A DNA stretch of 64,000 bases from Malaya genurostris (taxonomy: Eukaryota > Arthropoda > Insecta > Diptera > Culicidae). The DNA is taken from the NCBI RefSeq assembly GCF_030247185.1, contig NC_080572.1, forward strand, positions 123,380,928-123,444,927, in the 5' to 3' direction. Shown piece after piece: positions 1-11,266 of the stretch. The number at the start of each line of letters is the position of its first letter. Position 1 is the stretch's first letter. Below the pieces are notes generated by a model. The model ran no database searches, was not told the origin of the DNA, and saw only the letters and a list, made by a program, of their open reading frames with translations. Both the position numbers and the translations under genes were made by a program.

Positions 1-2061
1 TCTGGTTTTCGTTAGATGGTGTTCCAAATTCACAATCGAATTAAACGCTATCTCTCGGAATATTATTCTAGCAACAACGATCACAACAAATATTTAAGAA
101 TACACTCGAACAAAATGTAACATTGATGTTTGTCAAATGAAAAATGTCTCTTATGATATCAATTTTCGGTTCATTATCTTTATTTTTATGTTTTGTCGGT
201 AAAACAACACGATTATTAAATAACATGCTTCAGGATATTCAGGATTCAAGTAAAAATTTTCAGTAGGTCTTGCTTTTCAATGTCTGCTTTACCATTAATC
301 TATTAATCTATCACATCACTTGAGGCAGAGGGTTCAATTTGATATCCGGGTAGAAAATTAGAGTTACGAGCTTTGAAAGAAATGCATTCTTTAAGCAACG
401 AATTTTTCGAACCATGATTAATGTTCGTGGGAGAAGAGTTATTTCTCATGATTTCATGATAAGTTAAAATGATTTTTTTCATGATTTTCTAATCATAACA
501 GCAGTAACGGATTTCTTTCCGTGTACGTCCTTTTTTAAGCACGGTCGCATGAAATATCTGCACGGTTATACACGCTCATGTCTTAAACTTAAGCGTTTAA
601 CCCGAAGAAAAATAGATCCATTGTTGAAACTTTTCCCGAATAATCGACGGAGTTCAGTCCAGCCCGATTTTTGGTAAGGAGAAATAGAATAAGACATTGT
701 AAATAAGAAAAATGTTAAATATCTTTAAGGGACGATCATACCAGTATCCCGCTTCTCGTATTCACATTGCTGTAAACAACGTGAGATGACACACCCCTAT
801 TGAAAAAATAAAGTAAACACTCGTGGAATTTTGCATTTTCAGTTTGAATCACATGATTGACTTGTACATTTTCACATTCCATTAAAATCTGATAACACCG
901 ATAATGAAATACAGATGGCGCTTGGATCGGTTGACAGTTTAATTTTTGGGCGCAATTTTGCTGTACATGTCGCACTGTTAACTTTGAACACTTTTTAACT
1001 TTGAACACTTTTCACCAAACAAAACACACACAGCTGCACTATCACTCAAACTAGCTGTTTCGAACAATTACTTATCTATAAGTTATTTGATACACATTGA
1101 AATTAGACTTTTTTTTAGCAACACATAGGCACCGCTTTGTAATTCCAGTGATGCCAACTCTCCTAAAAACAAATTTGTTGTCTAAATGTCAAAAAACAAA
1201 GTTGTTGTTTGTTTCATTTTGTGATTAAAAATTGAGCATAGGCACATTTACTCAATGGCAAAGTCACCAAAGCATAAAGCATTTATTACACCATACACTA
1301 TGACATTATTTTTTATGAGCAGTTTCGTACAGTGTTAAAAATTGCGTTCATAAAGCGTACAAAAAACGTAATGAATCCAAAAACCGTCGATCTGTTCAAT
1401 TGATTCTTTTATTGCTCACTGCCACTTGAAACATTAAAAACTATAAAAACAATTCGAAATAAATCCTCACGAAAGATATTACGAAATAGGTTTAGTATTC
1501 TTTGATGAAACTGATTAAACGACAAGTTAAAATTTAAATACTCAGCGGACTGATTCTTGCCTAGGTAAATGAAATTATATGAGCCATGCTGTCCGTATAA
1601 TGTGTTACGAGTTTTCAGTAGTCGGGAGGTACGTTGTAGCTATGGTAGAGACGTTAAAGTGGAAGAAATCATAATGAAAAATGTGGCTCATTGCAACACT
1701 GAGGCAGCTAATTTCATCGACGTAGATCCAAACACTGGTAATTTAGAAATTATATAAAAAAATTAGAATATATAAAAAATTGCTCAATATGATTTGAAAT
1801 AAAGGGAAAATTCGAAGACCCCAGAGGATAGCTCTTCACCTCTATGAAATAATCGGTTAAACAATGACAATGGTTTAAATGGTAGAGAAACTTAACGCTA
1901 TAGAAATAACTGCTTGCATACAAAACTTGAACACAAGTTTGGCGAAGAGAAGCTTAAATATCAAAATCGTATCGCAAGTATGTACAAAGATATAATTGCA
2001 TACATTTGGGATATTGGTGTAATTTCGTCGGTTATAAAACAAACAATGTTCGGTGTTGATT
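1..2061. other. Region without recognisable gene
   Basis: I see no protein domain, RNA gene or complete mobile element here. The longest curiosity is a 62-codon plus-strand frame at 1569-1757 with several Cys residues and no similarity I recognise. It is preceded by a possible splice acceptor (ttgcctag, ending about 1564), so a lone exon cannot be excluded, but nothing downstream supports one. Base composition is AT-rich like the rest of the window. Confidence 0.5.
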
Positions 2062-2200
2062 CCTAATCAAGATCAATCTAAGCAGACTCTCGTGCAATTG
2101 CTTATTCAAAAGTGTGACGATTGATGAAACTGTTTGATTGTAGATCATTAGAAATTTTGGTTGCCTTGTTCCACATCAATGGCTCGAACAACACCATTGA
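2062..2200 (+). repeat. Dispersed repeat, copy 1 (inverted partner at 13.6 kb)
   Basis: This stretch aligns with the reverse complement of 13552-13690. Shared blocks include AGACTCTCGTKCAATYGC, a central GATTGAACTGTTTGAT-like block and ATTAGAAATTTTGGTTGCC followed by TTGTTCCAC. Similarity is high at both ends with small indels in the middle. No coding potential is visible. It is an interspersed non-coding repeat of unknown class. Confidence 0.7.
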
Positions 2201-2507
2201 GTTGATCCTTGTCGTTTTTATTTTCGATCGGGTACGAGTTTGAAAAACTGCTTACCAAACCATCTCTAGTATGCAAGATGGTTGCAAGATGGTTTTAAAA
2301 GTTTTGTTGTCAGTTACGAGGGATTAATTTTTGCTTTTCGTAAACCGGATTTCCAGGAAATGAAAACTGTAAATGTATGGAAAAGCACACTACAAAAAAG
2401 CGATTTTGCTTAGTATAACTGTTTCTAGAAAATAAATGCGCTATAATCGTATAGAAGAAGAGAACATTGATGAGTTTTTATGATTTAAGTGATGAATAAA
2501 GCTGAAA

Positions 2508-2580
2508 TAAACAGTTCAACTTAAACCGCTAAGCAGACGTAGAGTTAATGCTATTTGCAAAACACTTGTTAATTGACACC
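2508..2580 (+). repeat. Dispersed repeat, copy without SINE insertion
   Basis: About 70 bases match the reverse complement of 4647-4702 joined to 4859-4875. The shared core is CTAAGCAGACGTARAGTTAA followed by TGCTATTTGCAAAACACTT. The copy at 4.6 kb carries a SINE exactly where this copy runs on without a break, so this is a paralogous empty site. Confidence 0.7.
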
Positions 2581-3790
2581 GAAGTGCCATGCCTTGCTGG
2601 CGTGCCGAACGAAAACGTTATTATCGGCTAATACTGGCCGATTCAGGTATGGTTATTTAGGGGTTAACCTAAGTTTGTGCTTAGGGCTCAGGTTCAAATT
2701 GAACTGTTAGGGGCGAAATGCGGAACTCGCTTTGGTTACCAAACCAACGATGGAGACGGCAAACAGGGTTACCAGATATACGGATTTTTTAGCATTCTGC
2801 TGATTTTCAAGTACATTGGTAAAATTTACTGAATTTTATACGGATTTTGCAAAAAAATGCTGTACAGATGTTTAAGATAGTCTGTTTTTACATAATATAA
2901 TGATAAAGAAGCCTGAAAAATCGGTTGAACAATCAAGCCGATTCCGGCCAACAAATTTCTCTAGGTTGAATCATTGAAAACATGCGCAAGTTAAACTCAG
3001 TAGGACTAATTAACTATTGAACTTCCAGAATGCACCCAAAGTTTGTAGTACATGTCATAACGATGATAACTCAGTCATTTGTTTTGAGATTTATATAATT
3101 TAACAACCAATCGATACGGAAACATTTAATATAAACATGAATGGCAACATCGTTTCAGTATTTCAGTAGCATACTATTGAAAAATTAGTTTTTATTGATC
3201 TATGCTTTCACGTGCCAATCACAGAATGCCAAAATGATGTCATCCTCTATAGTCACTTTTATCACTGGCTGCCTGCGAACGAAACATGTAACTTGTCTAG
3301 TGAATGGGTGACAAAACAGAGTTGCATCCATTTGCTCGCTGAATAGTCACTTTTGCGCGGTGTATGGATGTCTTTTTCCGTCTGCTGCATAGCGTGTTCG
3401 CTTGAGTATATTGAATACCGATCAGCTGTTGATTCTCCAGTAACTAGAACTATCGGCGATAGATTTTTCGTACCTTATTTAAAGCGTTTGTATCTCGGTG
3501 ATTTGTTAATGGATTTGCCACATTGAACTTGATTCGAAAGCATCACTTGAATATTGTAACTTAAAGATGAATTGATTTGTCGATGGGGTTGTGCGTATAC
3601 GGGAACTCAAATTTTGATCGAAACGGTGGCTTGCTAATGTGTTCAGTTCAAAGTTGTGTTATAAAGATAATCATTGATAGTTCTTTTTCGTAAAATTTTT
3701 CAATGACGATGATATATTAGTAACTGAAGGTTCTAACTTCCTAAAATTTAGTTCAATGTCATTTATTAAAATGTCTCCTTCTATTGATAC
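2581..3790. other. Region without recognisable gene
   Basis: No open frame with recognisable domains. The segment 2760-2830 (starting cagggttaccagatatacgg) and the GC-richer stretch 2580-2760 look like repeat debris, but I cannot assign them to a family. Confidence 0.4.
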
Positions 3791-3794
3791 ATAT

Positions 3795-4100
3795 CTACTA
3801 AACCAATCAGAAGAAAAATGTTAAATTATTATAGGCCTAGGTATAATTTTAGACTAAAAACTTACTTTCGTGGAGCATTATAATACATTTGTCAATAAAG
3901 CAAATAATATGTTAGGCTTCATTAAACGTTTCAATCATAAATTTCAGGACTCTTACACAATAAAATTATTATATACAACTTATGTCATGCCAATTTTGGA
4001 ATATTACAGCATAGTATGGAACCCATGTGCTTCCGTACATGAAAAATGCATCGAATCTATAAAAAACCATTTCTACTGTATGCGTTTCGTAAACTAAGCT
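3795..4100 (+). mobile_element. LINE reverse transcriptase fragment (C-terminal part)
   Basis: The plus-strand frame from about 3870 to 4097 encodes a segment with NKANNMLGFIKR, then YTIKLLYTTYV, then LEYYSIVWNP and a trailing IESIKNHF. This order is the stretch after the catalytic palm in Jockey/CR1-type non-LTR reverse transcriptases. The preceding bases (GLGIILD, stop, KLTFVEHYN) continue the homology through a stop codon. There is no endonuclease or catalytic YADD here, so this is a short dead fragment. A related piece lies on the minus strand at 23540-23680. Confidence 0.75.
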
Positions 4101-4646
4101 GGACTACATTTCCTCTTCCATCATATAAGGCGCGTTATAAACCTACAGACACTCGAAGACCGCCGCAAAACTACAAAAACGAAAACTGCCAAAACAGCTT
4201 TAACAATGAAAACTGCTAAAAATTGATCTAATTATATCCAGGAAACAAATGAAAGAAAAATTTAGACCAAATCGTAGAAATAATGAATAATAGATAGGAA
4301 AACTTTTTTACTTTTATTTGTAAATTTGGAAAAAGGCCTTTCCTGGTTGTTCCACAATTATTTGCTAATTTTTAAATTTAAATCTGTTAATGGGAGAGTT
4401 GGAAAATTACATTTTAATGCCTTCATGACCGGTCGTGTATCGTACTCTACCCAGTAATTTTTTCATATTAAATAAAAAATTGTTCAAAAACAAAAAAAAA
4501 ACGCGCCTAAATAATTTACGCAACAATTGATATAAAGAAGATATAATAGATGTAAATAAGTTATACGGATTTATACAGATTTGTTCTCCTCTGCCACCAC
4601 TTCGACTCAACATGGAATACGGAAATTCAGTGTACACGATCTGGTG

Positions 4647-4880
4647 CCAATTATTAAGTGTTTTGCAAATAGCATTAACTTTACGTCTGCTTAGCGGTTC
4701 AATTTTTTTTTGTTTTGATAGTAAAGGTTTTAACCATAATGTCATTCGCCTCTTCGAGCCAGAAAAACTTTCTGACCTTATGTACGGGGTTGGGAATCGA
4801 ACCCAGGTGGGCTGCGTGAAAGGCATCGACTAACCCATCACGCTATACCCGTCCCCAATTCAAGTTGAACTGTTTAAGTT
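4647..4880 (-). repeat. Dispersed repeat interrupted by a SINE
   Basis: The outer parts (4647-4702 and 4859-4880) match the uninterrupted copy at 2508-2580 in reverse orientation. The interruption is the SINE at 4703-4858, flanked by TTCAA on both sides. Confidence 0.65.
4703..4858 (-). mobile_element. tRNA-derived SINE (Feilai-like), near full length
   Basis: Read on the minus strand the element starts with a tRNA-like head: box A as tagcgtgatggg and box B as gggttcgattccc (seen on the plus strand as gggaatcgaaccc). It then carries a body with gtcagaaag and tctggctcgaagaggcgaat and ends in poly-A. Length is about 156 bases. It lies between two TTCAA copies, and the same host repeat at 2508-2580 lacks it, which confirms insertion. 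Four relatives occur at 46.6, 47.4, 52.3 and 61.1 kb. The head suggests RNA polymerase III transcription; mobilisation by LINE machinery is inferred from the poly-A tail. Confidence 0.85.
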
Positions 4881-6067
4881 TGGACGTAAAGAAAAGTAAA
4901 CTGAAATAAAAGATATCACAGTGAAAATTGTAATAAAATGATAAAGGAAATAAAAGTAAGCATCAAGGATATCCTCCTATTGTCAGGATTTCCGGCGGTC
5001 TCTGAAATAGCTCATATGAAAAAAATATGAAGCTATCAATCTCCTAGCGGACTTCAAGTCCTTAATTTACCTCGGAAATCGATTTCACCGGAAAGCCACG
5101 GTGTTGCATAGTCTGGGATAATCCCGTTTGTAGTACTTTGATAACAAACTTTAATTTAAAATAAGGAACCAACCTCTTTCCTTCCTCGATTTCAATAAGG
5201 CTAGAAACATTCTATCCCCATAGGTTCTGATAAATGTTTCTTTTATTCATCCTCTTCAGTACACGAGGGTTGTTTCCCTATATTAGAAAGAGGGAAATCT
5301 ATCCTATCGATACATATTGGTTTTTGATAGATGGAGCTAACAAACGACTAGTCCATTTGAAAAGTTTATTTGTATTTGCAATAGCCCTCAATTGGTCAAA
5401 TTATACCCGTAATATCGACGCTTGGGGATAAGTTACTCAACGTGTATTGAAATATGCCATTGAAATTGAATAGGACGGGATCTACAAACCACTAACCGCA
5501 ATCGTTTGCTTTTCTTACCATCGTTGCAGCTTACTTACAGCTTTCAAAAAAGCACTTAGCTTTGAAATGGACGGTCTCTCTCAGGCCCTAACCTGACTAT
5601 TCTCGACTGTTTCTGTCGTGGCTGGGAACGTCCAATCAGGCAAGTCATTATATTTCCGGTTTTGCTGCCTGTTCGCTTTTGGATTTGCGATAAATCGCTG
5701 CAATAAAACGCTTCCATCGTTCATGGAAGCATTCTTTTTCATTATTCTCTTCTTTTTCGAACAGTCCATGTATCTCGTATTGACCGGGTGCGGGTAGATT
5801 GGAAACATTTATTTGGTTGACTTACCACTTTTGTTTGTTTCATCAGCTTATTCAAGTGGATAAAAGCAACATGACATTACAACACAAGAAATATAACGTA
5901 TAGTTTTTAAGGATGTGTTATACTTTAGAAGAAAAGACATAAGTTTCTCAATTGCCAAATCACTCGTAGCAAACGCATAGCTTTTAATTTCAAAAATCTT
6001 TTTGGTGGCAACATAAGCTTATCCAAACTTAAATATGTTAACTTGTTTGCATTCATCATAAAAAAAC
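4881..6067. other. Region without recognisable gene
   Basis: Only short open frames without domain similarity. I see no repeat shared with the rest of the window. Confidence 0.45.
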
Positions 6068-6425
6068 AACATAACATAACATAACATAACATAACATAAC
6101 ATAACATAACATAACATAACATAACATAACATAACATAACATAACATAACATAACATAACATAACATAACATAACATAACATAACATAACATAACATAAC
6201 ATAACATAACATAACATAACATAACATAACATAACATAACATAACATAACATAACATAACATAACATAACATAACATAACATAACATAACATAACATAAC
6301 ATAACATAACATAACATAACATAACATAACATAACATAACATAACATAACATAACATAACATAACATAACATAACATAACATAACATAACATAACATAAC
6401 ATAACATAACATAACATAACATAAC
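6068..6425. repeat. Perfect 5-bp tandem repeat (AACAT)n, about 71 copies
   Basis: About 358 bases consist of an uninterrupted pentanucleotide; I see no substitution in any copy. On the minus strand it reads TATGT/TTATG and is open in all three frames because the 5-bp unit shifts frame each copy, giving long artificial MLCYV peptides. Perfect homogeneity over 71 units points to recent expansion by slippage or to a collapsed or idealised assembly. Copy number is unlikely to be exact. Confidence 0.97.
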
Positions 6426-8545
6426 AACATAGCATTTTATTGTTCAATTTTCCAGCTGCAACGATTCTATCCCAACGATATTTTCACTCGACTCCTTTTA
6501 TTCTAAACCTTGCATTTTATTACTGTATCATTTGAATCACATCGGAATCAAAAATAAATAAACTGACGATATTGACCAGCACCAAAGCAACATTCAGAAT
6601 TTTACACACAGTTCGTGTGGGAGCGGTAAGTCAACTTATGATGCTAGGTACTAATGAGTCGAAGACAAAACGCAAGGAATGAAAAATTAAAACAGTCAAC
6701 AGTGCGCTTAATACAAACCGGTTACTTCTAACCAAACCGTTTGTTAAACTTGTGGAAAGTGTTGTGACGTGACAATTAAATAATAAAATTAAAAGGTGAC
6801 TAAGAAGCGTAAATGTGATATAAACGAAATTTGGTGTCGTGTATAAGATCGGGATACTCACCTTCCTTAACAGCTCTATCAAGCATACGTTTTTAACTAA
6901 CTTGTCCTATGGCTCCCCTTCTTCTTGTTCCAATCGGATCAGATTCAGATGGTATGTTATTGACATGACCAACTTATCGTAAATTTTCTAATCACACTTT
7001 CCAAAGCGATATTTAACAATAGACCAAAAAATTCTTCATATAGCTAGATTGTCGTTGAAAATTTTAATTCTAACTAAACCATTTCGTAGAAACTGCTCAG
7101 ACTGTATGTTGTGAATTTATCGATTCTATTTCCCGGCAGAAGAAATCATTTAATTATTAAAAATATAAGTCTGTCAAAAGAAACGTGTTTCTGGCTAAAC
7201 TAATGTGGATACGGATAAGTTTGTGATTCACAAACTGCTTTGATTTCAGACTCCATTATCTCTGTAATAATCTGTCTGCCTTCTTACAACACAGTGATGT
7301 GATAGCCCAGTCAAGTGCAGTGGGAGCAATGTACATGTATGTAAACAAATTTATTGCAACATTCTCTTTTTGTGTATTCTCGGTTCATACATGGATAAGA
7401 CTCTTTTTAATGGGAAATGGATTTCTATCTTTCATGATGGTAGCTGTATTAAAAATGCAAAATGTATAGCATTATGACCGGAGCATAAATTTGTCTAGGG
7501 ATGCTCAGATACACAATAAAAAAGCTCACCGGTTCATAAATTTAAATTCTGATAATTATGGTCATGTAGTACCACATTAGAATAACAAATTTAGATTTTA
7601 TATTTGTTCATTAGGTAGGAATATTTCCTATTGCGAAACGATTTGTTCCAGTACACTAAATAGCAGTTCCGTTTTACAACTTGTCAGAGGATTTCGTTTT
7701 TCGAGTACTGAAATAAAAATTATTGAGAACAGGTGGTTTAATTTTTTAGAAAAACTTTCACATTTAGTAAGCTAGTTTTAAATTCTGGGATATAAAATGG
7801 AAATCGAGAGTGGAATGGAGATATTTGAAATAAGCAAAGCTTCATTATCTTCCTATGTCGATTTTCAAAGCTGTTCTTATATACTAATTTTTAGTATCGA
7901 TAACTTTGTAGAGAGTTTAACTTGCATATCTTACTCTGATACCGAAAAGATGAATGAAATCCATTTCATATAAAACGAAGCATCTTCTTAGTAAATTTAA
8001 GTATTTTTAACGACATTTGTGTCCAATTCCACCAATTTTATAGTACAATAAATTCAGAGGTATTCGAAAAAGTTCCAGTTTTGGTAGCTAATATATTTCG
8101 AGGGTTCAATAAATAAAAAAAAAATATTCATCACGGTATTTATTGTGATCCTTTTTTCAAGCAATCGCTAAATTACTTAGGAGCACTCAAAATTTTATAT
8201 AGACTAATTCGCAAAGTCTTCGCATTACATTCCTTATGTGAAATTTGGCCTCTCTGTTTCAACAGACTTGGCAGCCAACTCAGAACGTACATAAGCATCT
8301 TTCCATGGCAGGGCTCAAACATTCGACGACTGGCTAATAATATCAGCGTTCAATGCATTGAACCGCAAATCCGGGTACGTAAGTTCCAACTCACCAGCCA
8401 CTGCTGACCACCACCTCGAGGCAGGATCTTCAAAAGTCACCACAATGCTATTCCGTCAATAAAGATAATGAAATAATCTCAGTCTTACGTATAAAAAAAA
8501 CACTCTCGGCATGTTAAAGATAATGCAGTGTTCTTCAAAAATATA
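6426..8545. other. Region without recognisable gene
   Basis: No domain-bearing frame and no element boundary that I can define. The flank before the mariner at 8546 is ordinary AT-rich sequence. Confidence 0.45.
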
Positions 8546-9839
8546 ACAGATCGGCTGAAAAGTTCGTATCGTTTCTATGAGAGGGCGCCACTAGAATTAA
8601 ATCCATACCATTTTCAGTTAGTACCAACCTTCAAAAGATACGTGTGTAAATTTGACAGCTGTCTGATTATTAGTTTGTGAGATATTGCATTTTGAGTGAA
8701 GCTACTTTTGTTATTGTGAAAAAAATGGAAAAAAGGAATTTCGTGCGTTGATGAAACACTACTTTTTGATGAAAAAAAGTGCCGCCGATACCAAAAAATG
8801 GCTTGATGAGTGTTATCCAGACTCTGCACCGGGCGAAGCAACAATTCGTAAGTGGTTTGCAAAATTTCGTACTGGTCATATGAGCACCGAAGACGATGAA
8901 CGCAGTGGACGTCCAAAAGAGGCTGTTACCGATGAAAACGTGAAAAAAAATCCACAAAATGATTTTCAATGACCGTAAAGTGAAGTTGATCGAGATAGCT
9001 GACACCCTAAAGATATCAAAGGAACGTGTTGGACATATTATTCACGAATATTTGGATATGAGAAAGCTTTGTGCAAAATGGGTGCCGCGTGTGCTTACAA
9101 TCGATCAAAAACAACAACGAATTGATGATTCTGAGCAGTGTTTGGAGCTGTTATATCGAAATAAAACCGATTTTTTTCGTCGATATATAACAATGGACGA
9201 AACATAGCTCCATCACTTCACTCCAGAGTCCAATCGACAGTCAGCTGATTGGACTGCACGCGATGAACCGAACCCAAAGCGTGGAAAGACTCAACAATCG
9301 GCCGGTAAGGTTATGGCGTCTGTATTTTGGGATTCGCATGGTATAATTTTCATCGACTACCTTGAAAAGGGAAAAACCATCAACAGTGACTATTATATAG
9401 CGTTATTAGAGCGTTTGAAGGACGAAATTTAAAAAAAAACGGCCTCATTTGAAGAAGAAAAAAGTTTTGTTTCATCAAGACAATGCACCGTGTCACAAGT
9501 CGATGGAAACCATGCTGAAATTGAACGAATTGGGCTTCGAATTGCTCCCTCATCCATCGTATTCTCCAGATTTGGCCCCCAGTGACTTTTTCCTGTTCTC
9601 AGACCTCAAGTGAATGCTCGCTGGTAAAAAATTTAGAAGCAATGAAGAGGTAATCGCTGAAACTGAGGCCTATTTTGAGGCAAAGGACAAATCGTACTAC
9701 AAAAATGGTATCGAAAAGTTGGAAGATCGCTATAATCGCTGTATCGCCTCTGATGGCAATTATGTTGAATAATAAAAACGAATTTTGGCAACAAAATGTG
9801 TGTTTCTATTAAACGATACGAACTTTTCAGCCGAACTGT
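8546..9839 (+). mobile_element. mariner element (DD34D), full length but inactive
   Basis: The element is 1294 bases, the usual size for mariner. The ends are inverted repeats: CGGCTGAAAAGTTCGTATCG near the left end and its reverse complement near the right end, with outermost bases ACAG and CTGT. It is flanked by the TA target duplication at 8544-8545 and 9840-9841. A second, shortened copy of the same family lies at 35304-36158. Confidence 0.95.
8725..9772 (+). pseudogene. mariner transposase, multiply broken
   Basis: Reading through the breaks, the order is: N-terminal helix-turn-helix region (KKWLDECYPDSAPGEATIRK), linker (DERSGRPKEAVTDENV), second helix-turn-helix (IADTLKISKERVGHII), first catalytic Asp in YITMDET, then VFWDSHGIIFIDYLEKG, second Asp in HQDNAPCHK and third Asp in SPDLAPSD, spaced 34 residues. 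This is the DD34D mariner signature, closest by eye to the irritans-type group. Breaks: a frameshift just after the ATG, one extra A in the A-run at about 8943-8950 (8 A against 7 in the 35-kb copy), TAG at 9205-9207 replacing the Trp of DETW, an early TAA near 9429, and TGA near 9611. No functional transposase can be made. Confidence 0.93.
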
Positions 9840-9841
9840 TA

Positions 9842-10034
9842 TAATAAAATAAAATAAATAAATTAAAAAATACTTAATATTTATCTTCCAACCATTATAT
9901 GTGTTGGATTATTGTAATCTATTGATGTGGAAGATGAGAAGGTTTTATATCGACTACTTAGTTTACTTCCTTCTATCAGTAAACATTTTGAAAAAAATAT
10001 CGTGTAGAGAATGATGTCTCATATAAATGAGAAT
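9842..10034. other. Short AT-rich spacer
   Basis: AT-rich sequence between the mariner and a LINE fragment; nothing recognisable. Confidence 0.4.
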
Positions 10035-10322
10035 TCAGCTTTTTACCAGAGCAGTTTGGGTTTCGTCATGAACATTCAACTACTCATCAACTTGTCAGAG
10101 TAACGAACATGATAAAAGCAAATAAACTTCTGGGTTATCCACTGGAGTTGCTCTTCTAGACATAGAAAAAACATTCGACAGTATTTGGCACAAAGGTGTC
10201 CTATTCATTTGATCAAAATGATTAAAATTTATTTAACTAATCGTACTCTTCAGGCTAGCTATCAGAATTGTAAATCTGAATTGCTACCCGAACGAGCAGA
10301 TGTTCCACAGCTATTTTCACAA
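10035..10322 (+). mobile_element. Jockey-like LINE reverse transcriptase fragment
   Basis: The translation begins PEQFGFRHEHSTTHQLVRV and, after a one-base shift near 10142, continues VALLDIEKTFDSIWHKG, then YLTNRTLQASYQNC and ERADVPQ. These are reverse transcriptase blocks 1 to 3 of Jockey-clade elements, with the first catalytic Asp in LLDIEKTFDS. The fragment stops at the VPQ motif, before YADD, where it abuts CCGG-family repeat sequence. At least two frameshifts make it a pseudogene. Confidence 0.85.
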
Positions 10323-10560
10323 ACTGTGATTCAAATATAATGGTCTTATAGATTGTTTTCAATTTTTTTTTCTGGATCCTACTTTCAAAGAGAAAAAACG
10401 TTGTCTTTTTTTAGATGTGGCAAAACTGATTTTCACAAACTTAGTTTCAAATGGTAGATTCCTGTTGATTTTTATCAGTATCCGACTCTAGGTTTCGAAA
10501 TTAAAGAATGAAGTGTGTATAAAAATTCAAACCATCATTTAAAGTGTCGATGCAAAACAC
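10323..10560 (+). repeat. Degraded unit of the CCGG-rich interspersed repeat
   Basis: Contains gattttcacaaacttag, then ttcaaatggtag, tccgact and gaagtgtgta in the order seen in the better copies at 23.9 and 24.8 kb. Many substitutions; ends are unclear. Confidence 0.6.
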
Positions 10561-10869
10561 GTTTCAGTTTTTTCTAAATTTGGTTCGAAATAGAATGAAT
10601 TTGAGTTGATTTTCTTTTACCACCGAGCATTTTCTTGAGATCAAAGCGGAAGCTATCACTTTTGTTAGTAGGTTATGGATCACATGTCTATAGTTAAAAC
10701 GATACTATTAAATTTGTTTCTCACTGAGTTTAAATCACTTTAATTTCATTGGATACTTGTAATAATTATCTTTCTGACCATCCCAGCTAGGTTAACTTTT
10801 CAAAACGTAGTGAAATTGAAATGAAGGCACACTAAAAATCTTTTTATATTTCATTCTTGTGCAACGAAC

Positions 10870-11266
10870 AGAGCCGCCGAGAAAAAAGGGAGAAAAGGAG
10901 GAATCCTCCCGGGCCTGGATTATTTCAGGGGAACCGGAAATTCGAAAATTTAAAGTTGTTTTTTTATTCTTCATAATGAAAAACATTAAAAATAATAACA
11001 CATTTGGCCAGTGAATTATTTTCCTAATGTGTTAAAAAATCTCTCCATTCGATGATATTTACATGCCTGAAAATTTTAAAAAAATCAAGAATTCCCTTCA
11101 GGACATTGGAATTTTACGGACTTTAGCTAGAGACTGGCGGCTACATTGAAAGCGAAACTATCTGTGAGAACTGCGACTCACAGGACAGTTTTACAAGATA
11201 TATGAAAAAGTTAAGGCATTCATATTGCAATCCCATCGGGCGTGAAATCTCTGTCGACGGTCCTAG
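10870..11266. mobile_element. MITE-like element, diverged copy (partner at 27.4 kb)
   Basis: The left edge reads agagccgccgagaa and the right edge tgtcgacggtcct, imperfect inverted ends matching the cleaner copy at 27395-27661. Internal shared blocks include cggaaattcgaaaatttaaa, cattcgatgatat and catattgcaatcc. It is longer than its partner by about 130 bases, mostly in the middle. No coding capacity. The ends resemble hAT-type terminal repeats, but I could not identify a clear 8-bp duplication. Confidence 0.6.

Noticed and set aside
1569..1757. 62-codon Cys-containing frame as a conserved small gene
   Set aside because: No similarity that I recognise, no supporting exons, and length is within chance for this much sequence.
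4612..4833. Possible gene on either strand at 4.4-4.8 kb
   Set aside because: The frames lie over a tRNA-derived SINE and its host repeat; the same words occur in frames at 52.3 kb over another SINE copy.
5925..6447. Three overlapping long minus-strand frames coding MLCYV repeats
   Set aside because: They are artefacts of a 5-bp tandem repeat that is open in every minus frame; no start context, conservation or domain supports a protein.
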